In this document: piece by piece, positions 1 through 9,173 of the stretch
Numbering within the stretch: position 1 is the stretch's first letter
Layout of the letters: every line of letters begins with the position of its first letter
Assembly (NCBI GenBank): GCA_017937385.1
Contig: JAGBDR010000011.1
Span: 1-64,000, forward strand
DNA length: 64,000 nt
Reading direction: 5' to 3'
Source: Parabacteroides sp.
GTDB taxonomy: Bacteria; Bacteroidota; Bacteroidia; Bacteroidales; Tannerellaceae
The notes under the pieces: model-generated
Seen by the model: only the letters and a program-made list of their open reading frames with translations
Database searches by the model: none
What the model was told of the DNA's origin: nothing
Program-made: the position numbers and the translations under genes

Positions 1-1
1 C

Positions 2-91
2 GCCGATGCCTTCCACGCTCTCCATTCCATTGCCGACACTGCCTGGAAAAACGGGCAATCCCCTCTTGATGCCATCCTTGCTCTCGTCTGA
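2..91 (+). CDS. C-terminal fragment of an unidentified protein
   Basis: An open frame enters from the left edge and ends at TGA 89-91, leaving 29 residues that finish with LDAILALV. The piece is rich in Ala, Leu and His and looks like a C-terminal helix, but it is too short to place in a family. About 165 bp of non-coding DNA separates it from the terminator of the convergent tRNA gene. It could also be a chance open frame. Confidence 0.4.
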   Translation, partial: ADAFHALHSIADTAWKNGQSPLDAILALV

Positions 92-255
92 TAAAGGCGA
101 GCCATTCCGGCATACCGGTTCTTTGGCTGAATAGTTACGAAAGGAAAGTATAAGAGTTAAGAAATTATAAAGATGCAGGGGCGAGAACTATAAAAGTACA
201 CTCTATTCTTGTTTTCGTCAATCAGTACACATTTAGTACGCCTTACAGAAAGAGA

Positions 256-287
256 AAATCCTGATAATCAAGCGATTATCAGGATTT
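256..287 (-). terminator. Rho-independent terminator of tRNA-Leu
   Basis: A perfect 14-bp inverted repeat (256-269 with 274-287) surrounds a 4-nt loop just downstream of the tRNA in its direction of transcription. On the minus strand it is followed by a T-rich run, as expected of an intrinsic terminator. Confidence 0.8.
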
Positions 288-292
288 ATTCG

Positions 293-376
293 TACCCAGA
301 CCCGGGATCGAACCGGGATGGAAGTGAATCCATTGGTGTTTGAGACCAACGCGTCTACCAATTCCGCCATCTGGGC
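293..376 (-). tRNA. tRNA-Leu (anticodon CAA)
   Basis: Read on the minus strand, the 84-nt gene starts GCCCAGATGGCGGAATTGG. Its 7-bp acceptor stem pairs 370-376 with 294-300, with one G-T pair. The anticodon loop CTCAAAC gives anticodon CAA, and there is a long variable arm of the leucine class and a GGTTCGATCCC T-arm. The discriminator is A (293), and no CCA is encoded. It decodes UUG. The promoter would lie in the AT-rich stretch to the right, which is shared with the divergent manC. Confidence 0.96.
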
Positions 377-514
377 GTTTGCTTTGAGTAGGTTTGTTTC
401 TCAATTGCGTTGCAAAGGTAAGCATTATTTTTTAACCTGCAAATATTTTCCTGTTTTTTTTCATTTTATTTCTTCTTAGGGCCTTCGGATAGACGAAATC
501 CCGGAATATTTCGT

Positions 515-522
515 TTACTTTG
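515..522 (+). promoter_or_regulatory. Candidate -7 box for manC
   Basis: TTACTTTG lies 33 bp before the manC start and resembles the Bacteroidetes TAnnTTTG box (one mismatch). No clear TTG box is seen at the expected distance upstream. Confidence 0.45.
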
Positions 523-555
523 TAAGAGTATAACTAAAAAACAACCTGAATCATC

Positions 556-1635
556 ATGAAAGATAATTATTGCGTTATCATGGGCGGTGGGATCGGAAGC
601 CGTTTCTGGCCTTTCAGTAGAGAAAGTTACCCGAAACAGTTTCTTGACTTTTTCGGCACAGGCCGGTCGCTGCTACAAATGACATTCGATCGTTTCTCCA
701 AGATTATTCCGACCGAAAATATCTATATCGTAACAAATGAACAATACGCTTCACTTGTAAAAGAGCAACTGCCGGAATTGGAAGAATCGCAGATACTATT
801 GGAACCGGCGCGTCGTAATACAGCTCCTTGTATTGCTTATGCAGCCTATCATATCAAAGCTTGCAATCCGAATGCCAATATAGTCGTAGCTCCTTCCGAT
901 CATCTGATCCTGAAAGAAGATGTCTTTTTAAAAGATGTACAGAAAGGGCTCGAATTCGTAAAAGACAACAAGGCACTGGTCACGTTAGGCATCAAACCGA
1001 GCCGTCCCGAAACCGGCTACGGATACATCCAAAGCAGTGACATCATGCTGGGCGAATTTACGAAAGTGAAGACTTTCACCGAAAAGCCGGATCTGGAACT
1101 GGCAAAAGTATTCATGGAAAGCGGCGAGTTTTTCTGGAATTCCGGACTTTTCGTCTGGAACGTCAACACCATCCTGGAAGCATTCTCCAAATTCCTTCCG
1201 GATATTTCCCTCCGCTTCGATTTGGGCAAAGAGAAATTCAACACGCCAGAAGAGCGCGACTTCATCGTCGAAAACTTCCCTTACTGCCTGAATATCTCCA
1301 TCGACTACGGAATCATGGAAAAGGCGGACAATGTATATATGTTATGCGTAGACTTCGGCTGGGCCGACCTCGGGACATGGGGTTCCCTGTTTGACCTGGC
1401 AAAAAAAGACGAACAAAACAATGCGCTCCTGAAAAGCGAAGCGATCATGTACGAAAGTAGCGGCAACATCGTCGCGCTCGACAACCCGAAACGCCTCGCC
1501 GTCATACAGGGCGTCCACGATTGTATCGTGGCCGAATCCGGGAACGTCCTTCTGATCTGCAAGAAAGAGGACGAGCAGCGCATCAAACAATTCGTTGCAG
1601 ATGCCCAAATGAAATATGGCAAAGAGTTCAATTAA
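556..1635 (+). CDS. manC: Mannose-1-phosphate guanylyltransferase
   Basis: Transfers GMP from GTP to mannose-1-phosphate to give GDP-mannose, the cytoplasmic precursor of GDP-fucose and of surface glycans. The 359-aa protein has only the nucleotidyltransferase domain. Residues 9-29 carry the GGGIGSRFWPFSR signature followed by PKQFL. Later come the sugar-binding TEKP motif and the WADLGTW motif. It lacks the C-terminal isomerase domain of proteobacterial ManC/AlgA, which is normal for the short Bacteroidetes form. ATG 556 leaves the glycine-rich loop close to the N-terminus, as in the family. Twelve bases separate it from the GSCFA gene, so the two are probably co-transcribed. Confidence 0.93.
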   Translation: MKDNYCVIMGGGIGSRFWPFSRESYPKQFLDFFGTGRSLLQMTFDRFSKIIPTENIYIVTNEQYASLVKEQLPELEESQILLEPARRNTAPCIAYAAYHIKACNPNANIVVAPSDHLILKEDVFLKDVQKGLEFVKDNKALVTLGIKPSRPETGYGYIQSSDIMLGEFTKVKTFTEKPDLELAKVFMESGEFFWNSGLFVWNVNTILEAFSKFLPDISLRFDLGKEKFNTPEERDFIVENFPYCLNISIDYGIMEKADNVYMLCVDFGWADLGTWGSLFDLAKKDEQNNALLKSEAIMYESSGNIVALDNPKRLAVIQGVHDCIVAESGNVLLICKKEDEQRIKQFVADAQMKYGKEFN

Positions 1636-1647
1636 GGCAAAAGGAGA

Positions 1648-2634
1648 ATGATGGAATTCTATACCCGTATCTCCATCCCGAAAGCCCCGTTTACATTTTC
1701 CCATACGGAACAAACGGTCTTGCTTGGTTCCTGTTTCGCCGAAAATATCGGGAAAAAGCTGGAGGAAAACAAGTTCAAGACCGACCTGAACCCTTTCGGC
1801 ACGCTTTACAACCCATCCTCCATAGCCGAAGCAATCCGCATGTTGCTTCGGCCGGAGCGATTCACGGGTGATGACCTTTTCCAGCATGAAGGCATTTATC
1901 ACAGCTTCAGCCATCACAGCCGCTTTTCCTCCTCTTCGGAAACGGAATGCCTGGCAAACATCAACGGGCGGTTGTTCCGTTCCGCCGATGCGCTGCGGGA
2001 ATCCCGGCGGATGATCCTTACTTTCGGCACAGCCTGGGTCTACCGGTTGAAAAGTTCAGGAAAGGTCGTTTCCAACTGCCACAAACTGCCGGAAAAGATG
2101 TTCGACCGCCAGTTGCTTACCGTTGAGAAGATCGCAACAGAATGGAAAAGCCTACTCCTGTCGCTATGGGAGCAGAATCCGGATCTGAAAATACTTTTCA
2201 CCGTCAGCCCGATTCGCCATTGGAAAGACGGGGCACACGGCAACCAGCTCAGCAAGGCGACCCTCCTGCTTGCCATCGACGTGCTGCAAAAGGAATTTCC
2301 GGAGCGGACCGCCTATTTTCCAGCCTACGAAATCATGATGGACGAATTGAGAGAATACCGTTTTTATGCCGACGACATGCTGCACCCGTCTCCCGCAGCG
2401 GTCGAATATATCTGGGAACGATTCACGGACAATATGCTCTCAACGGATTCACTGACGATTCTCAAAGAATGGAAAAATATCCAAAAGGCCATTAACCACA
2501 AGCCGTTCCAACCGGAAAGCGAGGCCTACAAACGATTCATCTCGCAAACTTTGTTAAAGATAGAACGACTTAACGAGAAATTTCCTTTCTTTGATATGAC
2601 AAATGAAGTCGAAAGAATTAAAAAGAAGTTCTAA
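1648..2634 (+). CDS. GSCFA domain-containing protein
   Basis: A 328-aa protein named for its N-terminal signature: LLGSCFAENIG lies at about residues 25-35, followed by the NPFGTLYNPSS block. The GSCFA family is an SGNH-hydrolase-like group of unknown substrate. The serine in GSCFA is the presumed nucleophile and a DDMLHPS block near the C-terminus carries the presumed Asp/His. There is no signal peptide, so it is probably cytoplasmic. Two ATGs occur in tandem (1648 and 1651); an AAGGAG stretch at 1641-1646 is better spaced for the second. It sits between manC and murF-alr on the same strand with gaps of 12 and 19 bp, suggesting a surface-polymer or envelope role, which is inference. Confidence 0.88.
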   Translation: MMEFYTRISIPKAPFTFSHTEQTVLLGSCFAENIGKKLEENKFKTDLNPFGTLYNPSSIAEAIRMLLRPERFTGDDLFQHEGIYHSFSHHSRFSSSSETECLANINGRLFRSADALRESRRMILTFGTAWVYRLKSSGKVVSNCHKLPEKMFDRQLLTVEKIATEWKSLLLSLWEQNPDLKILFTVSPIRHWKDGAHGNQLSKATLLLAIDVLQKEFPERTAYFPAYEIMMDELREYRFYADDMLHPSPAAVEYIWERFTDNMLSTDSLTILKEWKNIQKAINHKPFQPESEAYKRFISQTLLKIERLNEKFPFFDMTNEVERIKKKF

Positions 2635-2653
2635 ACCTATTACATAGAAAAGA

Positions 2654-5119
2654 ATGGAATATTCAATAAAAGAAATCGCAGAAATCATCGGAGCCGATAG
2701 CCGAAAACTGCACGACGACAACATCAGTCACTTGCTTACTGACAGCCGTCGTCTTTCCTTCCCGGAACAAAGCCTATTCTTTGCCCTCCAAACAAAGACC
2801 AACGACGGACATCACTACATACAAGGATTATATAAGTTACGTGTACGCAATTTCGTAGTCAGTACGATTTTACCGGAGTTCGAGTCGATGCCCGAAGCGA
2901 ACTTCCTGGTCGTCAAAGATACACTGAAAGCACTCCAGAAGTTGGCCGCCCATCACCGGAAGCGCTTTAATATCCCGGTAATCGGCATCACGGGAAGCAA
3001 TGGGAAAACGATCGTGAAAGAGTTTCTTTACCAACTATTGCATAACGAGTTCAACATTGTCCGCTCGCCCCGAAGCTACAACTCGCAATTGGGAGTTCCA
3101 TTGTCGGTATGGCAGATGAATGACAAGAACACATTGGGTATTTTCGAAGCCGGCATTTCCCAGCCGGACGAAATGGAGCGCCTGCGACCGATCATCGCGC
3201 CGACCATCGGCATAATCACGAACATAGGAGAAGCGCACCAGGAGAATTTTATCTCTTCCACGCAGAAATGTTTGGAGAAATTGATTTTGTTCAACGACTG
3301 CGAAGCAATCATTTACGATGGCGACGATGCCTTTATCGGAAGCTGTGTCGAAGCCGCCTGCCTGTCCCACAAGGCAATCACTTGGAGCCGGACAGACTCG
3401 GAAGCGCCTTTGTTCATCGAATCGATCAAGAAGTTAGAATCTGAAACCGTCATCCGCTGCACGCTGTTAGGGTACAACCAGACCTACAGGATTCCTTTTA
3501 CAGACGATGCTTCTATTGAAAACGTGATCCACTGTTTGGCCGTCATGTTGTATCTGAAACCTACGAGCGTGAACGACATCGAAAAGTTCAAACACCTTGA
3601 ACCGGTCGCCATGCGTTTGGATGTCAAGCAAGGTATCAACAACTGCCTGTTGATAAACGACACCTACAATTCGGATATCAATTCACTGGATATCGCTCTC
3701 GACTTCCAGCAAAGCCGCCGCGTAGAAAAAAACCTGAAATGCACGCTGATCCTTTCAGACATCCTGCAATCGGGAACGCTGCCAAAATCTCTTTACAAGA
3801 AAGTCGCAGACCTCGTGCGCAGAAAAAAGATCGACCGCATCATCGGGATCGGCCGCGATCTGAAAGAATATGGAAGCGCTTTCGATATCGAAAAAGAGTT
3901 TTACCGGACAACAGAGGAATTCATCCAGTCGCCGTCTTTCAAGAAGTTCAAAGACGAACTGATCCTGATAAAAGGTTCCCGCCAATTCCATTTCGAACGT
4001 ATTTCCGAACTGTTGGAGAAAAAAGTGCATGAAACGATCCTGGAAGTAAACCTGGATGCCGTTGTCCATAACTTCAACTACTATCGCTCGAAACTGAAGC
4101 CGGAGACCAAGATGGTCTGCATGGTCAAAGCTTTCGGATATGGCGCCGGTTCCTATGAACTGGCTAAGACGTTGCAGGAACACCGTTGTGACTACCTGGC
4201 CGTTGCCGTTGCCGATGAAGGGGCGGAATTGCGCAAGGAAGGCATCTCGATCCCGCTTATCGTCATGAATCCGGAATTCAGTAGCTTCAATGTCTTGTTT
4301 GAAAACCAGTTGGAACCGGAAGTCTACAGTTTCCGCCTGCTCGACGCAATGATCAAGGAAACGGAGCGCAGAGGCATCACCTCCTATCCGATCCACATCA
4401 AGATCGACACAGGCATGCACCGTTTAGGTTTCCAGCCGGAAGATGTGCCGGAAGTCTGCCACCGTCTGAAAGGGCAAAGCGGTGTAGTCGCCCGTTCCGT
4501 CTTTTCGCATCTCGTAGGCAGTGACTCCTATATCTTCGACGATTTCACGAAAAAGCAATTGGATACGTTTACCCACGCGGCAGCCGAACTAGAAGCCGGG
4601 CTGGAATACAAGGTGATCAAGCATATCCTGAATTCAGCCGGAATCGAACGGTTCACCGATTACCAGATGGACATGGTACGTCTCGGTATCGGTCTGTACG
4701 GGGTCAGCGCCTCCGGCCAGAAAGGATTGCGCAACATCAGTACGCTGAAGACAACAATCTTGGAGATACAAAACGTCCCGGCAGGCGATTCCATCGGTTA
4801 CAGCCGGATGAGCTACGTAAAACGCGATTCCCGTATCGCGATTATCCCGATCGGATATGCCGACGGCCTGAACCGCCATTTCAGCAATGGGGGCGGCGAA
4901 GTCGTGATCAACGGGCACCGCTGTCCGATCATCGGCAATATCTGCATGGATGCTTGCATGATCGACGTCACCGATATTGACGCACACGAAGGAGACACCG
5001 TCATTATCTTTGGTGAAGAACTTCCCGTCAGCGAACTTTCAGACAAACTGAAAACCATCCCATACGAGATACTTACCTCCATCTCGCCGAGGGTGAAGCG
5101 GGTGTATTATAGGGAATAA
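2654..5119 (+). CDS. murF-alr: Bifunctional MurF ligase / alanine racemase
   Basis: One 821-aa chain joins two steps of peptidoglycan synthesis. Residues 1 to about 455 are UDP-MurNAc-tripeptide:D-Ala-D-Ala ligase, with the ATP loop GSNGKT near residue 115 and a C-terminal ligase domain. Residues about 460-821 are PLP-dependent alanine racemase, with the PLP lysine in MVKAFGYG near 491, a GYSRMSYV segment that supplies the family's C-terminal catalytic Tyr region, and NICMDACMIDV near the end. The first half would use the D-Ala-D-Ala made from the product of the second, so the fusion couples supply and use. This fused form is usual in Bacteroidetes. A mutation to GKTIVKEF from the usual GKTTxKE is visible in the P-loop tail and is probably tolerated. 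Confidence 0.93.
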   Translation: MEYSIKEIAEIIGADSRKLHDDNISHLLTDSRRLSFPEQSLFFALQTKTNDGHHYIQGLYKLRVRNFVVSTILPEFESMPEANFLVVKDTLKALQKLAAHHRKRFNIPVIGITGSNGKTIVKEFLYQLLHNEFNIVRSPRSYNSQLGVPLSVWQMNDKNTLGIFEAGISQPDEMERLRPIIAPTIGIITNIGEAHQENFISSTQKCLEKLILFNDCEAIIYDGDDAFIGSCVEAACLSHKAITWSRTDSEAPLFIESIKKLESETVIRCTLLGYNQTYRIPFTDDASIENVIHCLAVMLYLKPTSVNDIEKFKHLEPVAMRLDVKQGINNCLLINDTYNSDINSLDIALDFQQSRRVEKNLKCTLILSDILQSGTLPKSLYKKVADLVRRKKIDRIIGIGRDLKEYGSAFDIEKEFYRTTEEFIQSPSFKKFKDELILIKGSRQFHFERISELLEKKVHETILEVNLDAVVHNFNYYRSKLKPETKMVCMVKAFGYGAGSYELAKTLQEHRCDYLAVAVADEGAELRKEGISIPLIVMNPEFSSFNVLFENQLEPEVYSFRLLDAMIKETERRGITSYPIHIKIDTGMHRLGFQPEDVPEVCHRLKGQSGVVARSVFSHLVGSDSYIFDDFTKKQLDTFTHAAAELEAGLEYKVIKHILNSAGIERFTDYQMDMVRLGIGLYGVSASGQKGLRNISTLKTTILEIQNVPAGDSIGYSRMSYVKRDSRIAIIPIGYADGLNRHFSNGGGEVVINGHRCPIIGNICMDACMIDVTDIDAHEGDTVIIFGEELPVSELSDKLKTIPYEILTSISPRVKRVYYRE

Positions 5120-5150
5120 TTGCGAGTCTTGCACATTTTACGTACTTTTG
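5119..5150 (+). promoter_or_regulatory. Promoter of fabI
   Basis: ATTG at 5119-5122, a 20-bp spacer and TACTTTTG at 5143-5150 match the Bacteroidetes primary sigma consensus. The first box overlaps the murF-alr stop codon, so fabI has its own promoter. The transcript would start near 5157. Confidence 0.75.
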
Positions 5151-5175
5151 TGCCGTAATTATATGAATGAGAAGT

Positions 5176-6033
5176 ATGAGTCATAATTTATTAAAAGGCA
5201 AGCGAGGCATTATATTCGGTGCGCTGAACGATATGTCCATCGCCTGGAAGGTGGCTGAAAGGGCCGTAGAAGAAGGAGCAACCATCACACTGAGCAACAC
5301 GCCTATCGCCGTTCGTATGGGACAGGTGGACGCTTTGGCCGAGAAGTTGCACGCCGAAGTCATTCCGGCGGATGCTACGAGCGTGGAAGATCTGGAAACG
5401 GTTTTCTCTAAATCAGTAGAGATATTAGGAGGAAAGATAGACTTCGTTTTACATTCCATCGGCATGAGTCCGAACGTGCGCAAGAAACGTACTTATGACG
5501 ACCTGGACTACACCATGCTGGAAAAGACGTTGGATATCTCAGCCATCTCTTTCCACAAGATGTTGCAAGTTGCCAAAAAACAGGATGCCATTGCAGAATA
5601 TGGTTCGGTGATCGCCCTCTCGTATGTGGCAGCACAGCGTACATTCTTCGGATATAACGACATGGCAGATGCCAAGAGCCTATTGGAATCGATCGCCCGC
5701 AGCTTCGGTTACATCTATGGCCGTGAAAAGAACGTGCGTATCAATACCATTTCCCAGTCGCCGACACTGACAACCGCCGGGAGCGGTGTGAAAGGCATGG
5801 AGCATTTGATGGATTTCGCCGAAAAGATGAGTCCGCTGGGCAATGCCACAGCCGACGAATGTGCAGACTATTGCGTGATGATGTTCTCCGACTTCACTCG
5901 CAAAGTCACGATGCAGAACCTCTACCACGACGGTGGCTTCTCAAGCATGGGCATGAGCCTTCGCGCCATGAACCAATACAGCAAAGGCATGGAAGAATAT
6001 ACCGACGAAAACGGACACATCATCTACGGCTAA
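5176..6033 (+). CDS. fabI: Enoyl-[acyl-carrier-protein] reductase
   Basis: Reduces the enoyl-ACP double bond in the last step of each cycle of type II fatty acid synthesis, in the cytoplasm with NAD(P)H. The 285-aa protein is a short-chain dehydrogenase with the atypical FabI nucleotide loop GALNDMSIAW and the catalytic Tyr-x6-Lys pair at Y160 and K167 in GYNDMADAKS. The C-terminal half carries NTISQSPTLTTAGSG and the LYHDGGFSSMGMS substrate-loop region. I chose ATG 5176 (MSHNLLKGKRG), which matches the usual family N-terminus, over the in-frame ATG at 5167. A 9-bp inverted repeat spans the stop codon (6021-6029 with 6036-6044) but has no T run. It is the classical triclosan target. Confidence 0.94.
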   Translation: MSHNLLKGKRGIIFGALNDMSIAWKVAERAVEEGATITLSNTPIAVRMGQVDALAEKLHAEVIPADATSVEDLETVFSKSVEILGGKIDFVLHSIGMSPNVRKKRTYDDLDYTMLEKTLDISAISFHKMLQVAKKQDAIAEYGSVIALSYVAAQRTFFGYNDMADAKSLLESIARSFGYIYGREKNVRINTISQSPTLTTAGSGVKGMEHLMDFAEKMSPLGNATADECADYCVMMFSDFTRKVTMQNLYHDGGFSSMGMSLRAMNQYSKGMEEYTDENGHIIYG

Positions 6034-6044
6034 GACCGTAGATG

Positions 6045-6125
6045 AATGGACAATTGACAATGGACAATGGATAATTTATTTGTCGCTGTTTTAATTGTCA
6101 ATTGTCCATTATCAATTGTCAATTG
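6045..6125. repeat. REP-like inverted repeat of the ATTGTCAATTG type
   Basis: Two arms built from GGACAATTGACAATGG-like words (6045-6079) and their complement (6091-6125) face each other. The same words recur at 9080-9173 beside rsgA. They read through the 5-prime end of the next gene and create a false N-terminus (SIVHYQLSI). Confidence 0.75.
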
Positions 6126-6133
6126 AAAAAGCT

Positions 6134-6742
6134 ATGCTCACAAAAATCTACCCCGAAAACCCCAATCTCAGGGCAATAGACAAGGTTATCAAGGTCATGC
6201 GAGACGGTGGCCTCGTGATTTACCCGACCGACACGGTTTATGCCATCGGCTGTGACGCGTTGAATGTGCGTGCCGTCGAAAAGATCTGCCAGATGAAAGG
6301 CGTCAACCCGCAGAAAAGCGACCTGTCCATTATCTGTTATGACCTTTCCAACCTGAGCGAATACGCCAAAGTGAGCAACGCCGCTTTCAAGTTGATGAAG
6401 AAGAACCTGCCGGGCGCTTTTACATTCATCCTGCCTACCAGCAGCGAGCTGCCCAAGATCTACAAGAACCGGAAAGAGGTGGGCATCCGCGTGCCGGACA
6501 ATCAGATTATCCGTACATTGGTACGGGAACTGGGGAACCCGATCCTGACCATGTCTTTGCATGACGAAGACGATATCATCGAATACAGTACCGACCCCGA
6601 ACTGATCCATGAAAAGTATGAAAACCGGGTGGACATCGTCGTCGACGGTGGTTACGGTGGCACGGAAGCCTCGACTGTCGTCGACTGCACGACAGACGAT
6701 TTCGAGATCATCCGCCAGGGAAAAGGAGCATTAATCTATTAA
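6134..6742 (+). CDS. YciO/Sua5/YwlC family protein (threonylcarbamoyl-AMP synthase-like)
   Basis: A 202-aa single-domain protein of the YrdC fold. It has the IYPTDTVYAIGCDA block near residues 29-42, GAFTFILPTS, GIRVPDN and a C-terminal STVVDCT segment. Members of this superfamily make threonylcarbamoyl-AMP for tRNA t6A37. The length and the KSDLSIICYDLSNLSEYA region look closer to YciO than to TsaC, so whether it makes t6A is uncertain. I start at ATG 6134 (MLTKIYPENP): the longer frame beginning at 6095 is only the translated intergenic repeat. Fourteen bases separate it from dgt, so the two are probably one operon. Confidence 0.85.
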   Translation: MLTKIYPENPNLRAIDKVIKVMRDGGLVIYPTDTVYAIGCDALNVRAVEKICQMKGVNPQKSDLSIICYDLSNLSEYAKVSNAAFKLMKKNLPGAFTFILPTSSELPKIYKNRKEVGIRVPDNQIIRTLVRELGNPILTMSLHDEDDIIEYSTDPELIHEKYENRVDIVVDGGYGGTEASTVVDCTTDDFEIIRQGKGALIY

Positions 6743-6756
6743 ACAAACAAGAAAAG

Positions 6757-8082
6757 ATGAACTGGAACCAATTACTCTCCGGCAAACGTTTCGGCATGGA
6801 GGAATATCACGAACGCAAACACGAGCGTACCGATTTTCAGCGTGACTACGACCGCCTGATCTTTTCCTCCCCTTTCCGCCGTTTGCAGAACAAGACACAG
6901 GTGTTTCCCCTTCCGGGCAGCATATTCGTGCACAACCGTTTGACACATAGCTTAGAGGTCTCCTGCGTAGGACGTTCGTTAGGCAATAATGTCGCCAAAG
7001 GCCTGATGCAGAAATATCCCGACGGGAGCGTCAATTTCCCGGAAATAGGTTCCATCGTCTCAGCCGCCTGCCTGGCCCACGATATGGGCAACCCGCCGTT
7101 CGGACATTCAGGCGAACGGGCAATCTCCGCCTACTTTGCCGAAGGAAACGGGAAACAACTACAGGAAAAGATTATCGACGAAGGCGGACGCTACGAAGAT
7201 TTCCTGCATTTTGAAGGGAATGCCAATGCCATGCGCCTGCTCACCCACCAGTTCGTCGGACGACGCAAAGGGGGCTTTGCCTTGACATACAGCACACTTG
7301 CCTCCATCATCAAATATCCGTATGCCTCCATTTATGCCGGCAAGAAAGGGAAATTCGGCTTCTTTCAGTCGGAAGAGGAAGATTACCTGCGCATTGCCGA
7401 TGAATTAGGCATTTGCCGGAATCCGGAAGATCCCGACAAGTTTGTCCGCTATCCACTTGTCTATCTGGTGGAAGCCGCCGACGATATCTGCTACCAGGTC
7501 ATGGACATCGAAGATGCCTGCAAGCTACATATCCTGACAACAGAAGAAGCCATCCGACTGCTCCTCAACTTTTTCGAAGGGGAACGCCTCGACCACATCG
7601 TCCGCGTCATGAAGATGGTAGACGACACCAACGAACAGATCGCCTACTTGCGCTCCTGCATCATCGGCCTTTTGGTGGATGAATGCTCGCGTATCTTCCT
7701 CGAAAACGAAGAAGGCATCCTCAACGGAACCTACAACACGCCACTGATCGACAACATCTGCGACCAGGCAAAGACCGCATACGAAACATGTTCCGAAACC
7801 GCCTTTAAGAAGATATACCGCGCCAAAGAGGTATTGGACATCGAACTGGCCGGTTACCACATCTTCAGCCATTTGATCGACACACTGACGGAAGCGGTCA
7901 TGAACCAGGATCACGCCTACAGCAAACTCCTGTTGCAACGCATCCCGGAACAGTACGACACACACGCGCCGACCGTCTATGGCAAAGTCCAATGTGTCCT
8001 CGATTATATTTCCGGCATGACAGATGTTTATGCGCTCGACCTGTACCGCAAGATTACGGGGATGAGTTTGCCGGCAGTCTGA
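6757..8082 (+). CDS. dgt: Deoxyguanosinetriphosphate triphosphohydrolase (dGTPase)
   Basis: An HD-superfamily hydrolase of 441 aa that removes triphosphate from dNTPs, typically dGTP, to control deoxynucleotide pools. The N-terminal block ERTDFQRDYDRLIFSSPFRR is followed by the metal ligands: H in NRLTHSLEV, the HD pair in AHDMGNPPFGHSGE, and D in EAADDICYQVMD. These are all the conserved parts of the dGTPase family and the length is normal. It lies directly behind the YciO-like gene and ends before an AT-rich repeat. Assignment to Dgt rather than a broader dNTPase cannot be settled by eye. Confidence 0.92.
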   Translation: MNWNQLLSGKRFGMEEYHERKHERTDFQRDYDRLIFSSPFRRLQNKTQVFPLPGSIFVHNRLTHSLEVSCVGRSLGNNVAKGLMQKYPDGSVNFPEIGSIVSAACLAHDMGNPPFGHSGERAISAYFAEGNGKQLQEKIIDEGGRYEDFLHFEGNANAMRLLTHQFVGRRKGGFALTYSTLASIIKYPYASIYAGKKGKFGFFQSEEEDYLRIADELGICRNPEDPDKFVRYPLVYLVEAADDICYQVMDIEDACKLHILTTEEAIRLLLNFFEGERLDHIVRVMKMVDDTNEQIAYLRSCIIGLLVDECSRIFLENEEGILNGTYNTPLIDNICDQAKTAYETCSETAFKKIYRAKEVLDIELAGYHIFSHLIDTLTEAVMNQDHAYSKLLLQRIPEQYDTHAPTVYGKVQCVLDYISGMTDVYALDLYRKITGMSLPAV

Positions 8083-8089
8083 AAAGATT

Positions 8090-8143
8090 TATGATTTGTG
8101 ATTTATGATTTATGCGTCCCTAAAATTCATAATTCATAAATTC
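8090..8143. repeat. AT-rich REP-like inverted repeat between dgt and rsgA
   Basis: TTATGATTT words repeated at 8090-8114 face AATTCATAATTCATAAATT at 8125-8143, forming an imperfect hairpin between two convergent genes. It may serve as a bidirectional terminator, but no long T run follows. Confidence 0.6.
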
Positions 8144-8144
8144 T

Positions 8145-9077
8145 TCAATACTCCTCCCTATACTTGCTCTCCTGCTTATCATCCAGGATGCTCAGATAGC
8201 TTTTATAGCGCGACTCGCTGATATAATGTTCTTCGACGGCACGCAAGACGGCACAACCCGGCTCGTGGCGGTGGGAACAGTTGTTGAATTTGCAGTCGGC
8301 GGAGAATTTGAATATTTCGGGGAAGTAATGGGCGATTTCCGCACCTTCCATTTCAATCGTGCCGAAACCCTTGATGCCCGGAGTGTCGATCAGGTAACCG
8401 CCATCCGGCAAAGCAATCATTTCGGAAAAGGTGGTGGTATGCATCCCCTTGTTATGATATTCGGAGATATCGCCGGTACGGAGGTTGACACCGGGGACTA
8501 ATTTATTGATAATCGTCGATTTTCCCACACCGGAATGGCCGGACAATAAGGTGATCTTCCCCTTCAGGTCTTCTTTCAACTCGTCTAACCCCTCTTCGGT
8601 ACGGGCACAAAGCATGGAACAGGGATAACCGATCGTCGTATACAAATGGATCAAGCCATCCAACAACTCCCGGTCTCCATCATGATAACGGTCTATTTTG
8701 TTGAATACCAGCTTTACCGGGACGCGATAGGCCTCGGCTGTGGCAAGGAAACGGTCGATAAAGACAGTGGTGGTAATCGGATAGTTGACCGTCACGATCA
8801 ACATCGCCTGATCTACATTCGCTGCAATGATATGCGACTGTTTGGACAGGTTGGAAGCACGGCGGATGATGTAGTTCTTCCGGTCTTCGATCGCAGTAAT
8901 AAAAGCAGTCCCTTCCGCATTGACCTGGAGCTCAACCCAGTCTCCGACCGCAACAGGATTGGTGGTACGGATTTCCTTCAGACGGAAATTTCCTTTGATC
9001 TTACTTTCTATATCGCGACCCTCATCGGTACGCACGGTATACCAGCTCCCTGTATTCTTAATAACCAATCCCCTCAT
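8145..9077 (-). CDS. rsgA: Ribosome small-subunit-dependent GTPase A
   Basis: A circularly permuted GTPase of 310 aa that acts in late maturation of the 30S subunit. The order of motifs is diagnostic: an N-terminal OB-like domain (residues 1-75), then G4 NKID (126-129), G1 GHSGVGKS (180-187) and G3 DTPG (231-234). Last is a zinc site with C262, C267, H269 and C275. I start at ATG 9077 ([10 protein letters not shown]). The frame extends to 9125, but those 16 codons are the translated intergenic repeat. It lies 95 bp behind frr on the same strand, so it may share the frr transcript. Confidence 0.95.
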   Translation of the reverse strand: MRGLVIKNTGSWYTVRTDEGRDIESKIKGNFRLKEIRTTNPVAVGDWVELQVNAEGTAFITAIEDRKNYIIRRASNLSKQSHIIAANVDQAMLIVTVNYPITTTVFIDRFLATAEAYRVPVKLVFNKIDRYHDGDRELLDGLIHLYTTIGYPCSMLCARTEEGLDELKEDLKGKITLLSGHSGVGKSTIINKLVPGVNLRTGDISEYHNKGMHTTTFSEMIALPDGGYLIDTPGIKGFGTIEMEGAEIAHYFPEIFKFSADCKFNNCSHRHEPGCAVLRAVEEHYISESRYKSYLSILDDKQESKYREEY

Positions 9078-9079
9078 TT

Positions 9080-9173
9080 CAATTGACAATTGATAATGGA
9101 CAATTGACAATTGAAACAACGGCAATCCATTCTTGAATTGTCAATTGATTATTGTCAATTGTCCATTGAATTT
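9080..9173. repeat. Second copy of the ATTGTCAATTG repeat pair
   Basis: Arms at 9080-9113 and 9136-9173 use the same words as the element at 6045-6125 (CAATTGACAATTG and its complement) and can fold into a long hairpin between frr and rsgA. The right arm touches the frr stop codon. Confidence 0.75.

Noticed and set aside
6095..6133. Longer N-terminus of the YciO-like protein
   Set aside because: The 13 extra codons are the dispersed intergenic repeat; the family N-terminus begins at 6134.
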